Assembly (NCBI GenBank): GCA_021298815.1 | Contig: JAJTHE010000098.1 | Coordinates: 1 to 37,165 of the forward strand | Reading direction: 5' to 3' | Origin: Betaproteobacteria bacterium | Lineage (GTDB): Bacteria > Pseudomonadota > Gammaproteobacteria > Burkholderiales > CAIKXV01 | DNA: 37,165 bases | In this document: in pieces, positions 8,693-17,318 of the stretch | Layout: every line of letters starts with the position of its first letter | Numbering within the stretch: position 1 is the stretch's first letter | The notes under the pieces: generated by a model | What the model was told of the DNA's origin: nothing | Seen by the model: only the letters and a program-made list of their open reading frames with translations | The model's database searches: none | Position numbers and translations under genes: made by a program

Positions 8693-9924
8693 AGGCCCTG
8701 GGCTGGCTGCTGGCGCTGTCGCTGCTGGCGGTACTGCTGGCGGCCGTCCTGCGCTACAGCCCCGGCTACGTGCTGGTCGTCGTGCCGCCCTATCGCGTCG
8801 AACTGTCGGTCGGGCTGGCCCTGACCTCGATCGCCGGGCTGTTCGCGATCGGCTACCTGCTGCTGCGCGCCGGCAGCCGCCTCGCCGGCCTGCCCGGCGA
8901 GGTGCGCGAATGGCGTGCGCGCGGCCAGCGCGAGCGGGGTGCCACCGCGCTGGCCGCCGCGATGCGCGCCTATCTCGGCGGCCGCTTCGGCAAGGCCAGA
9001 GCCCATGCGAGCGAGGCCCTGGCCGCTGGTGCGGCGCCGGCGGTGGCGGCGATCATCGCCGCACGCGCCGCCCATGAACTCAGGCAGCCCGACGAGCGCG
9101 ACCGGTTGGCCGAGGAGGCCGCGCGGCACGACGCCGACGATCCCACCGCGCGGTTGATGGCGCAGGCCGAATGGCTCGCCGCCGAGGGGCGCACGGATGC
9201 GGCGCTCGAACTGCTGGGCACCCTGCCCGCGCCGCATACCGCGGCACTGCGCCTCGAACTCGGGTTGCGGGTGCGGCAGGCCGAGTGGGAAGCCGCGGCG
9301 CAGCTGATCGACAGGCTGACCGAGCGCAAGGCGCTGTCCCCCGCCGACCGCGACCAGTACGAACGCCAAGTCGCGAGCGAGGCGCTGAAGGCCCGTTCGG
9401 TCGATGCGGCCAGCGCGCGCGAGGCCTGGCGGCAGCTTCCGGAACGGCTGCGTGCCGACCGCGTGGTGGCATTGACCGCCGCGCGCATGCTCGCGCTGCA
9501 CGGCGACGCGGCCGGTGCGCGGCCGATCATCGAGCGCGCACTCGATGAAGAGTGGGACAGCGCCCTGGCGCTGCAGTACTCCGAACACGCGACCGGCGCG
9601 CCAGTGGCCGCGGATGCCGACGGCGACCTGGCGCTGCGCATCGAGCGCTGCGAGGGCTGGCTCGCCCTGCATCCGAACGATTCGATGCTGCTGCTGAGCC
9701 TGGGTCGCCTGTGCATGCACGCCGGGCTGTCGGGCAAGGCGCAGGGCCACCTCGAGGCCAGCTTGTCGATCGAGCCGACCTACTCGGCGCATCTTGGGCT
9801 GGCACGGCTGCACGAGGCGCTCGGCCACCAGGAAGCCGCGGCCAGCCATCGTGAGCATGCACTTACACTCGCGCTGCGCGCGCTGGAAAATGCCAGTGGC
9901 GGTCGTCGCCGGGTTTCGCTCTGA
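8689..9924 (+). CDS. hemY: HemY-like TPR membrane protein
   Basis: A 411-residue HemY N-terminal-domain protein, not the Gram-positive protoporphyrinogen oxidase of the same name. Two hydrophobic helices at about 4-21 and 43-62 flank a VVVPPYRVELSVGL loop typical of the family. The rest is helical tetratricopeptide-like repeats, ending near HLGLARLHEALGHQEAA. The family accompanies hemC-hemD-hemX in beta- and gammaproteobacteria; its role in late heme synthesis is not settled. The GTG start overlaps the hemX stop (GTGA). The next gene starts 14 bp downstream. Confidence 0.88.
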   Translation: MKALGWLLALSLLAVLLAAVLRYSPGYVLVVVPPYRVELSVGLALTSIAGLFAIGYLLLRAGSRLAGLPGEVREWRARGQRERGATALAAAMRAYLGGRFGKARAHASEALAAGAAPAVAAIIAARAAHELRQPDERDRLAEEAARHDADDPTARLMAQAEWLAAEGRTDAALELLGTLPAPHTAALRLELGLRVRQAEWEAAAQLIDRLTERKALSPADRDQYERQVASEALKARSVDAASAREAWRQLPERLRADRVVALTAARMLALHGDAAGARPIIERALDEEWDSALALQYSEHATGAPVAADADGDLALRIERCEGWLALHPNDSMLLLSLGRLCMHAGLSGKAQGHLEASLSIEPTYSAHLGLARLHEALGHQEAAASHREHALTLALRALENASGGRRRVSL

Positions 9925-9938
9925 CCGCCGCGCGCGCC

Positions 9939-11009
9939 ATGGCCCCGAAACGAAGGCAGCGACTGCCCGAGCCCCTGCCCCCGGCGCTGGCGATGGAAGC
10001 TTCGCTGGTGGTTCTGCTGACCGAGGCCGAAGCCGCGCTCGCGGAACTGGCTGCGGTCGCCGAGCGCACGCCCGACACCCGCCTGCTGGTGCCCGCCTGC
10101 CTTGCGCTGGAGGCGATGCATTCCTGCCGGCTCGACGGCGTCGAAGCACGGGTATCGGACCTCTATCTCGCGCAACTGGGCGGCGTCGGCGAGCGCGATC
10201 CGCGCGCGGCCCAGGCGATGGCGCTCTGGCGCGCCGCCTCGGCGCTGCAGCGCGGGCGGGCCCGCCTGCGCGACGGAGCTTTCGACCTGGCCCTGGTCGA
10301 CGACCTGCGGCGCTGGATGGAGACCGGCCTGGAGGACGGCGAAGACCCGGGTATCGCCAGTGGCGCGCTGCCGGTGCCCGAACCGATGCCGACCGCGCTG
10401 CGCATCGCGCTGGAAGCCTGGGAGCATTTCGCCGCCGACGAACGGGTCTGGATGCCGCCGCTGGTGCGCTCGGCATTGCTGCATGCGCAGTTCGAGGCGC
10501 TGCGGCCGTTCGACGCATCGCACGGCCGGCTGTCGCGGGTGCTGGTGCCGCTGTACCTGATCTCGCGCCGGCAATTGTCCACCCCGCTGTGGTTCCTGTC
10601 GGCCTACTGGCATGCGCACCGCGCCCGCTACCGCGCCCGCCTGCGTGCGGCGCTGGTCGACGGCAACTGGGAGCCCTGGCTGGAGTTCTTCCTGCTCGGG
10701 GTCCGGGCGGCCGCGCGCAGCGCGCTGATCCATGCCGGCGACCTGCTGCGCCTGCGCGAGGCCCTGCATCGGGACGCCCGCGGGATCGTCAACGCAGCGG
10801 CGCTTATCGACAGCCTGCTGCTCAACCCCTACACCACGGTGGCGCGGGCGAGCCAGGCGATCGGCCGTACCCAGCCGGCCGCCAGCACGCTGATCCGCAC
10901 GCTGCTGCGCAAGGGCTGGCTGCGCGAGGTCACCGGCCGCGCGCGCGGCCGCATCTACCTGATGCCGCGCATCCTGTCGGCGGTCGAGCGGCTGCCGCCA
11001 ATGGCCTGA
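9939..11009 (+). CDS. Fic-family protein with degenerate catalytic motif
   Basis: A 356-residue protein with the full layout of Fic adenylyltransferase-like proteins. The N-terminal helix has a near-inhibitory motif, SCRLDG (62-67; family form S/T-x-x-x-E-G/N, here Asp for Glu). The Fic core contains HAQFEALRPF (182-191), then the PLWFLSAYWHAHRARY segment. A C-terminal winged helix (about 287-345) includes NPYTTVARASQAIG and LREVTGRARGRIYL. The active-site loop HPFx(D/E)GNGR reads RPFDASHGR (189-197): the catalytic His is Arg, the metal-ligand Asp is Ala, and the first Gly and Asn are Ser and His. AMP transfer is therefore unlikely; a DNA-binding or scaffold role is an inference. It follows hemY by 14 bp. 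Confidence 0.85.
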   Translation: MAPKRRQRLPEPLPPALAMEASLVVLLTEAEAALAELAAVAERTPDTRLLVPACLALEAMHSCRLDGVEARVSDLYLAQLGGVGERDPRAAQAMALWRAASALQRGRARLRDGAFDLALVDDLRRWMETGLEDGEDPGIASGALPVPEPMPTALRIALEAWEHFAADERVWMPPLVRSALLHAQFEALRPFDASHGRLSRVLVPLYLISRRQLSTPLWFLSAYWHAHRARYRARLRAALVDGNWEPWLEFFLLGVRAAARSALIHAGDLLRLREALHRDARGIVNAAALIDSLLLNPYTTVARASQAIGRTQPAASTLIRTLLRKGWLREVTGRARGRIYLMPRILSAVERLPPMA

Positions 11010-11015
11010 CGGCGC

Positions 11016-12053
11016 TCAGCGCGCGAGCTGGATCGCCGGCTCGTTGACTGTGAACGAATCGGCGAAGAACTCGTCGGCTGGCAGCCCGCAGGTCGCGCTG
11101 AACTCGCGTCGCGCGGCATCGACCATCGGCGGCGCGCCGCAGGCGTAGACCTGCACGCCGGACAGGTCGGGGAAGTCGTCCATCACCGCCTTGTGCACGA
11201 AGCCGGTACGGCCGGTCCAGGCGCATCCGGGCGTCGCGTCGGACAGCACCGGCACGAAGCGGAACCCGGGCAGTTCACTCGCCCACTGCTCCGGCAGTTC
11301 CGGCGCATACATGTCCGCGCGGGTGCGGTTGCCCCAGTAGAGGACCATGTCGCGCTTCACGCCGGTCTTGATGCAGTGCTCGACGATCGACTTGATCGGC
11401 GCGAATCCGGTGCCGCTGGCCAGCAGCACCATCGGCTTCGCCGAGTCGCGCAGGTAGAAGCTGCCGAACGGACCCTCCAGCCGGAGGATGTCGCGTTCCT
11501 TCATCTTGTTGAACACATGGCCGGAGAACAGGCCCTGGTAGTCGCGGATGTGCAGTTGCAGGAATTCGTCGTCGTGCGGCGCGTTGGCCATCGAGAAGCT
11601 GCGCCGCTTGCCTTCCTTCAGCAGGAAGTCGATGTACTGGCCGGCCATGAACTGCAGCCGCTCGTTCTGCGGCAGCTTCAGGAACAGCATCATGGTGCTG
11701 CCGCGGCGCTCCATCTTTCCGACCCGACAGGGCAGGATGCGTACACGTACGCCGCCGATTCCGTCCAGTTCGCGAACTTCCAGGGTCAGGTCGCCGAGCG
11801 GCTTCGCGCAGCACAGCAGCACCTTGCCGGCCGCCTTCTCTTCGTCGGTGAGGGTACCTGCCTGGTGAACGCCGTAATCGACCGTGCCGCAGGCAAGGTT
11901 GACCTTGCAGCTGCCGCAGGCGCCGTTCCGGCAGCCGTAAGGAAGCTGCAGGTTGTTGCGCATCGCGGCTTCGAGGACGGTTTCGCCGGGTTCGGTCGTG
12001 AAGAAACGCCCGCTGGGTTGCAGGGTGATCGTCGGACGGGTCTGCTGGGTCAT
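11016..12053 (-). CDS. [2Fe-2S] ferredoxin / FAD / NAD(P)H reductase, CDP-6-deoxy-glucoseen reductase-like
   Basis: A 345-residue electron-transfer flavoprotein. The N-terminal plant-type [2Fe-2S] domain has Cys41, Cys46 and Cys49 (YGCRNGACGSCK) and a fourth ligand in LLCC (81/82). The FAD domain has RRSFSMAN, and the NAD(P) domain has LASGTGFAPIKS and a C-terminal VYACGAPPMV. Close relatives are annotated as AscD-type CDP-6-deoxy-delta-3,4-glucoseen reductases or phenol-hydroxylase reductases. The acceptor here is unknown, and no dehydratase partner is adjacent. It is convergent with the Fic gene (6-bp gap) and divergent from the SDR gene, with 29 bp between the two starts. Confidence 0.85.
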   Translation of the reverse strand: MTQQTRPTITLQPSGRFFTTEPGETVLEAAMRNNLQLPYGCRNGACGSCKVNLACGTVDYGVHQAGTLTDEEKAAGKVLLCCAKPLGDLTLEVRELDGIGGVRVRILPCRVGKMERRGSTMMLFLKLPQNERLQFMAGQYIDFLLKEGKRRSFSMANAPHDDEFLQLHIRDYQGLFSGHVFNKMKERDILRLEGPFGSFYLRDSAKPMVLLASGTGFAPIKSIVEHCIKTGVKRDMVLYWGNRTRADMYAPELPEQWASELPGFRFVPVLSDATPGCAWTGRTGFVHKAVMDDFPDLSGVQVYACGAPPMVDAARREFSATCGLPADEFFADSFTVNEPAIQLAR

Positions 12054-12070
12054 CGTGCCGGGGTATCCGC

Positions 12071-12076
12071 TACACT
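12071..12076 (+). promoter_or_regulatory. candidate -10 box giving a leaderless transcript
   Basis: TACACT (four of six matches to TATAAT) ends 6 nt before the ATG at 12083. A transcript started there would begin at or next to the start codon. No Shine-Dalgarno precedes the ATG, and the whole divergent spacer (12054-12082) is 29 bp. No convincing -35 was found. Confidence 0.35.
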
Positions 12077-12082
12077 GCCTTG

Positions 12083-12982
12083 ATGAAGCGATTATTGATC
12101 ATCGGCTGCGGTGACGTCGCACGCCGGGCGTTGCCGATGCTCCGGTCGCGGTACGGGAGGGTCTTTGCACTGGCGCGCAGCGAATCCAGCGCGACTCTGC
12201 TCCGATCGCTCGGGGTGACGCCGATCCCGGGCGATCTCGACCAGCGGCGCTCGCTGGGCCTGCTGGCCGGTCTTCCGGACGACGTCCTGCACAGTGCACC
12301 GCCGCCCGCACAGGGCCGGGCCGACACGCGCACCCTGAACCTGATCGCAGCCCTCGCGTGCGCCGAGAATCTACCACGGCGCCTCGTCTACCTGAGCACC
12401 AGCGGTGTCTACGGGGACTGCGGCGGCGAACGCGTGCCGGAAACGCGCCCCCTGCAGGCCTGCAACGCCCGTGCGGTACGCCGCGCGGATGCCGAGTCCC
12501 GCCTGCGCGCCTGGGGCCGGCGCAGCCAGGTGGCGGTATCGATCCTGCGGGTGCCCGGGATCTACGCAGCCGATCGGCTGCCATTGTCTCGGTTGCGGCA
12601 GGGAACAGCTACGATCTGCGCCGAACAGGACGTCTATACCAATCATATCCATGCGGATGACCTGGCTGCGATCGTCGCCCGGGCGCTGGTGGCGGCGTGG
12701 CCCGGCCGCGTCTACAACACCAGCGACGACAGTGCGATGCGCATGGGCGACTATTTCGACCTGGTCGCCGACCGTTTCGGCCTGGCGCGCCCGCCGCGGA
12801 TCAGCCGGGCGCAGGCGGAGGTGGAACTTCCCGCGCCGCTACTCTCCTTCATGCGGGAGTCGCGCCGGCTGGCGAACGAACGGCTGAAGCGGGAACTCCG
12901 GGTGCACCTTCGGTATCCTACGGTGGTCGCTGGCGTCGAAGCGGCTGCCACGGCCGCCGGCAGGATCGCGCCGGCGCAGTGA
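12083..12982 (+). CDS. NAD-dependent epimerase/dehydratase (extended SDR) family protein
   Basis: A 299-residue Rossmann protein. The N-terminus is LLIIGCGDVARRALPML, a GxGxxA dinucleotide motif, followed by PIPGDLDQ. The catalytic-region segment is VYLSTSGVYGDCGGE. The classical Tyr-x-x-x-Lys is not evident downstream, which fits the divergent, atypical SDR group. Substrate is unknown. Relatives sit beside the same reductase and cutA in many betaproteobacteria (family knowledge). The ATG at 12083 was chosen; the in-frame TTG just before it is unlikely. cutA begins about 25 bp downstream. Confidence 0.75.
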   Translation: MKRLLIIGCGDVARRALPMLRSRYGRVFALARSESSATLLRSLGVTPIPGDLDQRRSLGLLAGLPDDVLHSAPPPAQGRADTRTLNLIAALACAENLPRRLVYLSTSGVYGDCGGERVPETRPLQACNARAVRRADAESRLRAWGRRSQVAVSILRVPGIYAADRLPLSRLRQGTATICAEQDVYTNHIHADDLAAIVARALVAAWPGRVYNTSDDSAMRMGDYFDLVADRFGLARPPRISRAQAEVELPAPLLSFMRESRRLANERLKRELRVHLRYPTVVAGVEAAATAAGRIAPAQ

Positions 12983-13007
12983 CGACGCAGTGACGACGGG
13001 TCGGGCG

Positions 13008-13364
13008 ATGGCTGCACGGGACATCCTGCTGGTGATGACGACCCTGCCCGACGCGGCAGTGGCGGCCACGATCGCCCGCGCGCTGGTCGAACGGCGCCTG
13101 GCAGCCTGCGCCAGTGTCCAGTCCGGCTGCCGGTCGGTTTACCGCTGGCAGGGCGCGGTCGAGCAGGCGACGGAGGTGCCGTTGCTGGTCAAGACAACGG
13201 CGGCACGCTATCCGGCGCTCGAGGCCGCCTTGCGCGAGATGCATCCCTACGAATTGCCGGAGATCGTCGCCCTGAGCGTGGCCGACGGACTGCCAGCCTA
13301 TCTCGAATGGATTATTTCCGGGACGATAGACGAAGATGGGCTCAGGAATGACGATGATCGGTGA
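13008..13364 (+). CDS. cutA: divalent-cation tolerance protein CutA
   Basis: A small trimeric CutA1 protein of 118 residues. Nearly every family landmark is present: MTTLPDAAVAATIARALVE, RLAACASVQSG, VYRWQGAVEQATE, LLVKTTAARYPALE, HPYELPEIVAL and YLEWI. The fold is well known; the proposed role in metal tolerance is debated. The ATG at 13008 fits the family N-terminus; an in-frame GTG at 12990 would add six residues. The C-terminus has a short acidic tail. The thioredoxin-like gene follows after 15 bp. Confidence 0.92.
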   Translation: MAARDILLVMTTLPDAAVAATIARALVERRLAACASVQSGCRSVYRWQGAVEQATEVPLLVKTTAARYPALEAALREMHPYELPEIVALSVADGLPAYLEWIISGTIDEDGLRNDDDR

Positions 13365-13379
13365 CAGGAGCGATCGCGG

Positions 13380-13937
13380 ATGACCCCTGTCCTCAGGCGC
13401 CGTGCCCTGCTGGCGGCGGCGGGTGCTGCCGCGGCGAGCGCCGGCCTCGCGGGCGGCTGGGTCACCTGGCGCCGCTTGCGCGACGGTGCCGGCAGCGACA
13501 CGCCCGGCATGGCCGAGGCGGCCGCAGCCTTCTTCGCCACCACGCTGCCCGATCCCGACGGCACGCCGCAGGCGTTCGCGCAATGGAAGGGCCGTGTCAT
13601 CGTCGCGAACTTCTGGGCGACCTGGTGTGTGCCGTGCCGGGAAGAGATGCCGCATTTCGTGAAGATGCAGGACCGCTACGGTGAGCGGGGGCTCACTTTT
13701 GTGGGCATTGCGATCGACAGGGCGGAGCGCGTCAGCCGTTTCGCGAAGGAGATCGGGGTGAACTATCCCCTGCTGGTCGGCGACATGTCGGTGTTCGACC
13801 TGGCCCGCAAGGCGGGCAACCTCGGCGACCTGCTGCCGTATACGGTGATCTTCGATCGCTCGGGAAAGATCGTGGCCAGGCGCGCCGGAATCTATACCGA
13901 GGCCACGCTCTCGCCGCTGATCGAAAAGCTGCTGTAG
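13380..13937 (+). CDS. TlpA-like thioredoxin-fold disulfide reductase
   Basis: A 185-residue exported thiol-disulfide protein. The N-terminus [19 protein letters not shown] is a signal or anchor helix preceded by arginines. The thioredoxin domain has [18 protein letters not shown] with the WCVPC active site at about 82-86 and the cis-Pro region [12 protein letters not shown]. It probably reduces periplasmic disulfides or serves cytochrome maturation. An AGGAG at 13366-13370 is 9 nt before the ATG. In related genomes a dsbD gene, as I recall, often lies between cutA and this gene; here the two are 15 bp apart and dsbD is absent. Confidence 0.88.
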   Translation: MTPVLRRRALLAAAGAAAASAGLAGGWVTWRRLRDGAGSDTPGMAEAAAAFFATTLPDPDGTPQAFAQWKGRVIVANFWATWCVPCREEMPHFVKMQDRYGERGLTFVGIAIDRAERVSRFAKEIGVNYPLLVGDMSVFDLARKAGNLGDLLPYTVIFDRSGKIVARRAGIYTEATLSPLIEKLL

Positions 13938-13967
13938 ACGTAGATTCCCGGCAGATCGCGGGAAAAC

Positions 13968-13996
13968 TGGACAGATACCCCCACCGCGGGCACACT
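13968..13996 (+). promoter_or_regulatory. candidate promoter of the aroQ-accB-accC genes
   Basis: TGGACA (five of six to the -35 consensus), a 17-bp spacer, then CACACT (three of six to -10). The first base after the box is 8 nt before the aroQ ATG, so the transcript would be nearly leaderless. A TTCCCG...CGGGAA inverted repeat just upstream (about 13944-13963) could end the previous transcript. Confidence 0.35.
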
Positions 13997-14004
13997 GCGC
14001 GCCC

Positions 14005-14532
14005 ATGACCCCGTCTGCGCCGTCCGCCGCCCCCCGCGCGTCGTCCGCACCCCGTCCGGCCCGGACCGGCGTGTCGGCGTCTGCCGGAAGATCGGTGCTC
14101 GCCGTGCACGGTCCGAACCTGAACCTGCTCGGTACCCGCGAGCCGGGCGTCTACGGCCGCACGACGCTGGCGCAGATCGACCAGCAACTGGCCGAGCGGG
14201 GCCGGCGCGCCGGGATCCGGGTCGACTCCTTCCAGAGCAACCATGAAGGCGCACTGGTCGACCGGATCCAGCAGGCCGGACGCGACCGGGTCGATTTCAT
14301 CCTGATCAACGCCGGTGCCTATACACATACCAGCGTCGCCCTGCGCGACGCGCTGTCCGCGGTCGCGATCCCGTTCATCGAGGTCCATCTGTCGAACGTC
14401 TTCGCGCGCGAGGCATTCCGCCACCACTCGTACCTCAGCGACATCGCGGTCGGGGTGATCACCGGGCTCGGCGCGGGCAGCTATCGCGCCGCGCTCGACC
14501 ATGCGATCGCCACGCTGATTCCCGAAGAATGA
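14005..14532 (+). CDS. aroQ: type II 3-dehydroquinate dehydratase
   Basis: Dehydrates 3-dehydroquinate to 3-dehydroshikimate in the shikimate pathway. Family motifs are intact: [17 protein letters not shown] with the catalytic Tyr, [32 protein letters not shown], and [20 protein letters not shown] with the catalytic His. The predicted 175 residues exceed the usual 145-150 because of about 29 Ala/Ser/Pro-rich residues at the N-terminus. An internal GTG at 14071 would give a normal length, so the start is uncertain. accB follows after 13 bp. Confidence 0.92.
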   Translation: MTPSAPSAAPRASSAPRPARTGVSASAGRSVLAVHGPNLNLLGTREPGVYGRTTLAQIDQQLAERGRRAGIRVDSFQSNHEGALVDRIQQAGRDRVDFILINAGAYTHTSVALRDALSAVAIPFIEVHLSNVFAREAFRHHSYLSDIAVGVITGLGAGSYRAALDHAIATLIPEE

Positions 14533-14545
14533 AGAGGTAAGCCGG

Positions 14546-14995
<450 letters not shown>

Positions 14996-15002
14996 CCGGG
15001 CG

Positions 15003-16364
15003 ATGTTCGAGAAGATCCTGATCGCGAACCGCGGCGAGATCGCGCTGCGTATCCAGCGCGCCTGCCGCGAACTCGGGGTGAAGACGGTGGCGGTGCATTC
15101 CGAGGCGGACTCCGATGCCAAGTACGTGCGCCTCGCCGACGAATCCGTCTGCATCGGTCCGGCCTCGCCCACCCAGTCCTACCTGAACATCCCCGCGATC
15201 ATCAGCGCGGCGGAGGTGACCGACGCCGAGGCGATCCATCCCGGCTACGGCTTCCTGTCCGAGAACGCCGATTTCGCCGAACGGGTCGAGCAGAGTGGAT
15301 TCGTGTTCGTCGGCCCGCGGCCCGAGACCATCCGGCTGATGGGCGACAAGGTGAACGCGAAGGCGGCGATGAAGAAGGCCGGGGTGCCGCTGGTGCCGGG
15401 TTCCGAGGGTGCGTTGCCCGAGGATCCGGTCGAGATCGTGAAGATCGCCCGTATGGTCGGCTATCCGGTGATCATCAAGGCCGCCGGCGGTGGCGGCGGC
15501 CGCGGCATGCGGGTGGTGCACACCGAGGCGGCGCTGCTCAACGCGGTGACCATGACCCGCTCCGAGGCCAAGGCCGCGTTCGGGCAGGCCGACGTCTACC
15601 TCGAGAAGTTCCTCGAGGACCCGCGCCATGTCGAGGTGCAGGTGCTGTCCGACGAGCACGGCAACTCGGTGCACCTGGGCGACCGCGACTGCTCGATGCA
15701 GCGCCGGCACCAGAAGATCATCGAGGAGGCACCGGCACCGCTGATCAGCGAGCGGGTGAAGGCGCGCATCTTCGACCGCTGCATCGAGGCGTGCAAGCGG
15801 ATCCGCTACCGCGGCGCGGGCACCTTCGAGTTCCTGTACCAGGGCGGCCAGTTCTACTTCATCGAGATGAACACCCGGGTGCAGGTCGAGCATCCGGTAT
15901 CCGAGATGATCACCGGCGTCGACATCGTGCAGATGCAGATCCGCATCGCCGCCGGCGAACGCATGGGGCTGCGCCAGCGCGACATCGTACCGCGCGGCCA
16001 TGCGATCGAATGCCGCATCAATGCCGAGGACCCGTACAGCTTCGTGCCCTCGCCCGGGCGCATCACCTTCTACCATCCGCCGGGCGGGCCGGGAATCCGC
16101 GTCGACTCGCACGTGTACAACAACTATGTCGTGCCGCCGCACTACGATTCGCTGATCGGCAAGCTGATCGCGTACGGCGACACGCGCGACCAGGCCATCG
16201 CACGGATGCGCAGCGCCCTGTCCGAGATGGTGGTGGACGGCATCCGGACCAACCTGCCGCTGCATCGCGACCTGATGCTCGATGCCCGCTTCATCCAGGG
16301 CGGATCCAACATCCATTACCTTGAAGAGAAGGTCGGCAAGCACCGCAAGGGCGAATCCGCCTGA
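15003..16364 (+). CDS. accC: biotin carboxylase subunit of acetyl-CoA carboxylase
   Basis: ATP-grasp enzyme of 453 residues that carboxylates biotin on AccB. Landmarks in order: N-terminal [33 protein letters not shown], the glycine-rich ATP loop [27 protein letters not shown], the metal-binding [17 protein letters not shown] and the ECRINAEDP segment. Length is standard for AccC and no carrier domain is fused. The DNA opposite this gene is also open for a long way; that is a base-composition effect. Confidence 0.96.
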   Translation: MFEKILIANRGEIALRIQRACRELGVKTVAVHSEADSDAKYVRLADESVCIGPASPTQSYLNIPAIISAAEVTDAEAIHPGYGFLSENADFAERVEQSGFVFVGPRPETIRLMGDKVNAKAAMKKAGVPLVPGSEGALPEDPVEIVKIARMVGYPVIIKAAGGGGGRGMRVVHTEAALLNAVTMTRSEAKAAFGQADVYLEKFLEDPRHVEVQVLSDEHGNSVHLGDRDCSMQRRHQKIIEEAPAPLISERVKARIFDRCIEACKRIRYRGAGTFEFLYQGGQFYFIEMNTRVQVEHPVSEMITGVDIVQMQIRIAAGERMGLRQRDIVPRGHAIECRINAEDPYSFVPSPGRITFYHPPGGPGIRVDSHVYNNYVVPPHYDSLIGKLIAYGDTRDQAIARMRSALSEMVVDGIRTNLPLHRDLMLDARFIQGGSNIHYLEEKVGKHRKGESA

Positions 16365-16400
16365 CCGGAGCCGGCGCGTCATTCCGACCAGGACCCCGAC

Positions 16401-17309
16401 ATGCCGCTGACTGCCGTCACCTTCGAGCTCACGCCCGCGCAGGCCGACCTGCTGGGCGATGCGCTGCTCGAGGCCGGCGCGCTGGCGGTCGATGTCGGCG
16501 ATGCGCTGGTCGGCACGCCGGAGGAACAGGCGGTGTTCGACGAGCCCGGCGAGTGGGACGAGCCGCTGCGGCCGATCCGCTGGCAGCGCGCGCGGCTCGC
16601 CGTGCTGTTCGAGAATGCCGCCCAGGCTGCTGACCTGGTCGGGCCGGCACTGGCCGAGTGTGCGATCGACCCGTGCCTGGCGCACACCACGCACACGGTG
16701 GAGGATGCGGACTGGGTCGCGCTCACCCAGCGCGAGTTCGAACCGATCCGGATCACCGATCGCGTGTGGATCGTCCCCACCTGGCATGCACCGCCGGATC
16801 CGTCGGCGATCAACCTCATGATCGACCCGGGCCGGGCGTTCGGCTCGGGCAGCCACCCGACGACCCGCCTGTGCCTGGAATGGCTGGCCGGCGTCCTGCG
16901 CGGCGGCGAGTCGGTGCTGGACTACGGCTGCGGTTCCGGCGTGCTTGCCATCGGCGCCGCTCGGCTCGGTGCCGCGCGGGTAGCCGGCATCGACATCGAT
17001 CCGGAGGCGGTGGAAACCGCGGCGGCCAATGCACGGGCGAACGGCATCGCCGGTGCGACCTTCTGCCTGCCGGACGCGAGCGCCGATGGCCAGTTCGACG
17101 TGGTGGTTGCCAACATCCTTGCCCGCCCGCTGATGGCGCTTGCGCCGCTGCTGGCCGCGCGGGTGAAGCCGGGCGGCCTGCTCGCGCTCGCCGGCCTGCT
17201 CGACAGCCAGGCTGGACAGATCGCGGCGGTGTATGCGCCCGGCTGCCGGTTGCAGACCGTGCGCATCCTCGACGGCTGGGCCTTGCTCGCCGGCGAGCGC
17301 GTGGGCTGA
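16401..17309 (+). CDS. prmA: ribosomal protein L11 methyltransferase
   Basis: SAM-dependent methyltransferase of 302 residues that trimethylates ribosomal protein L11. The C-terminal Rossmann domain has FGSGSHPTTRLCLEWL, motif I VLDYGCGSGVLAIGAA, the acidic motif II GIDIDPEA and VVANILARPLMALAPLL in place of the NPPY motif. The N-terminal L11-recognition domain occupies about residues 1-110. It sits 36 bp after accC, and linkage of prmA to accBC is common in betaproteobacteria. Confidence 0.94.
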   Translation: MPLTAVTFELTPAQADLLGDALLEAGALAVDVGDALVGTPEEQAVFDEPGEWDEPLRPIRWQRARLAVLFENAAQAADLVGPALAECAIDPCLAHTTHTVEDADWVALTQREFEPIRITDRVWIVPTWHAPPDPSAINLMIDPGRAFGSGSHPTTRLCLEWLAGVLRGGESVLDYGCGSGVLAIGAARLGAARVAGIDIDPEAVETAAANARANGIAGATFCLPDASADGQFDVVVANILARPLMALAPLLAARVKPGGLLALAGLLDSQAGQIAAVYAPGCRLQTVRILDGWALLAGERVG

Positions 17310-17318
17310 GCGCAGCCG

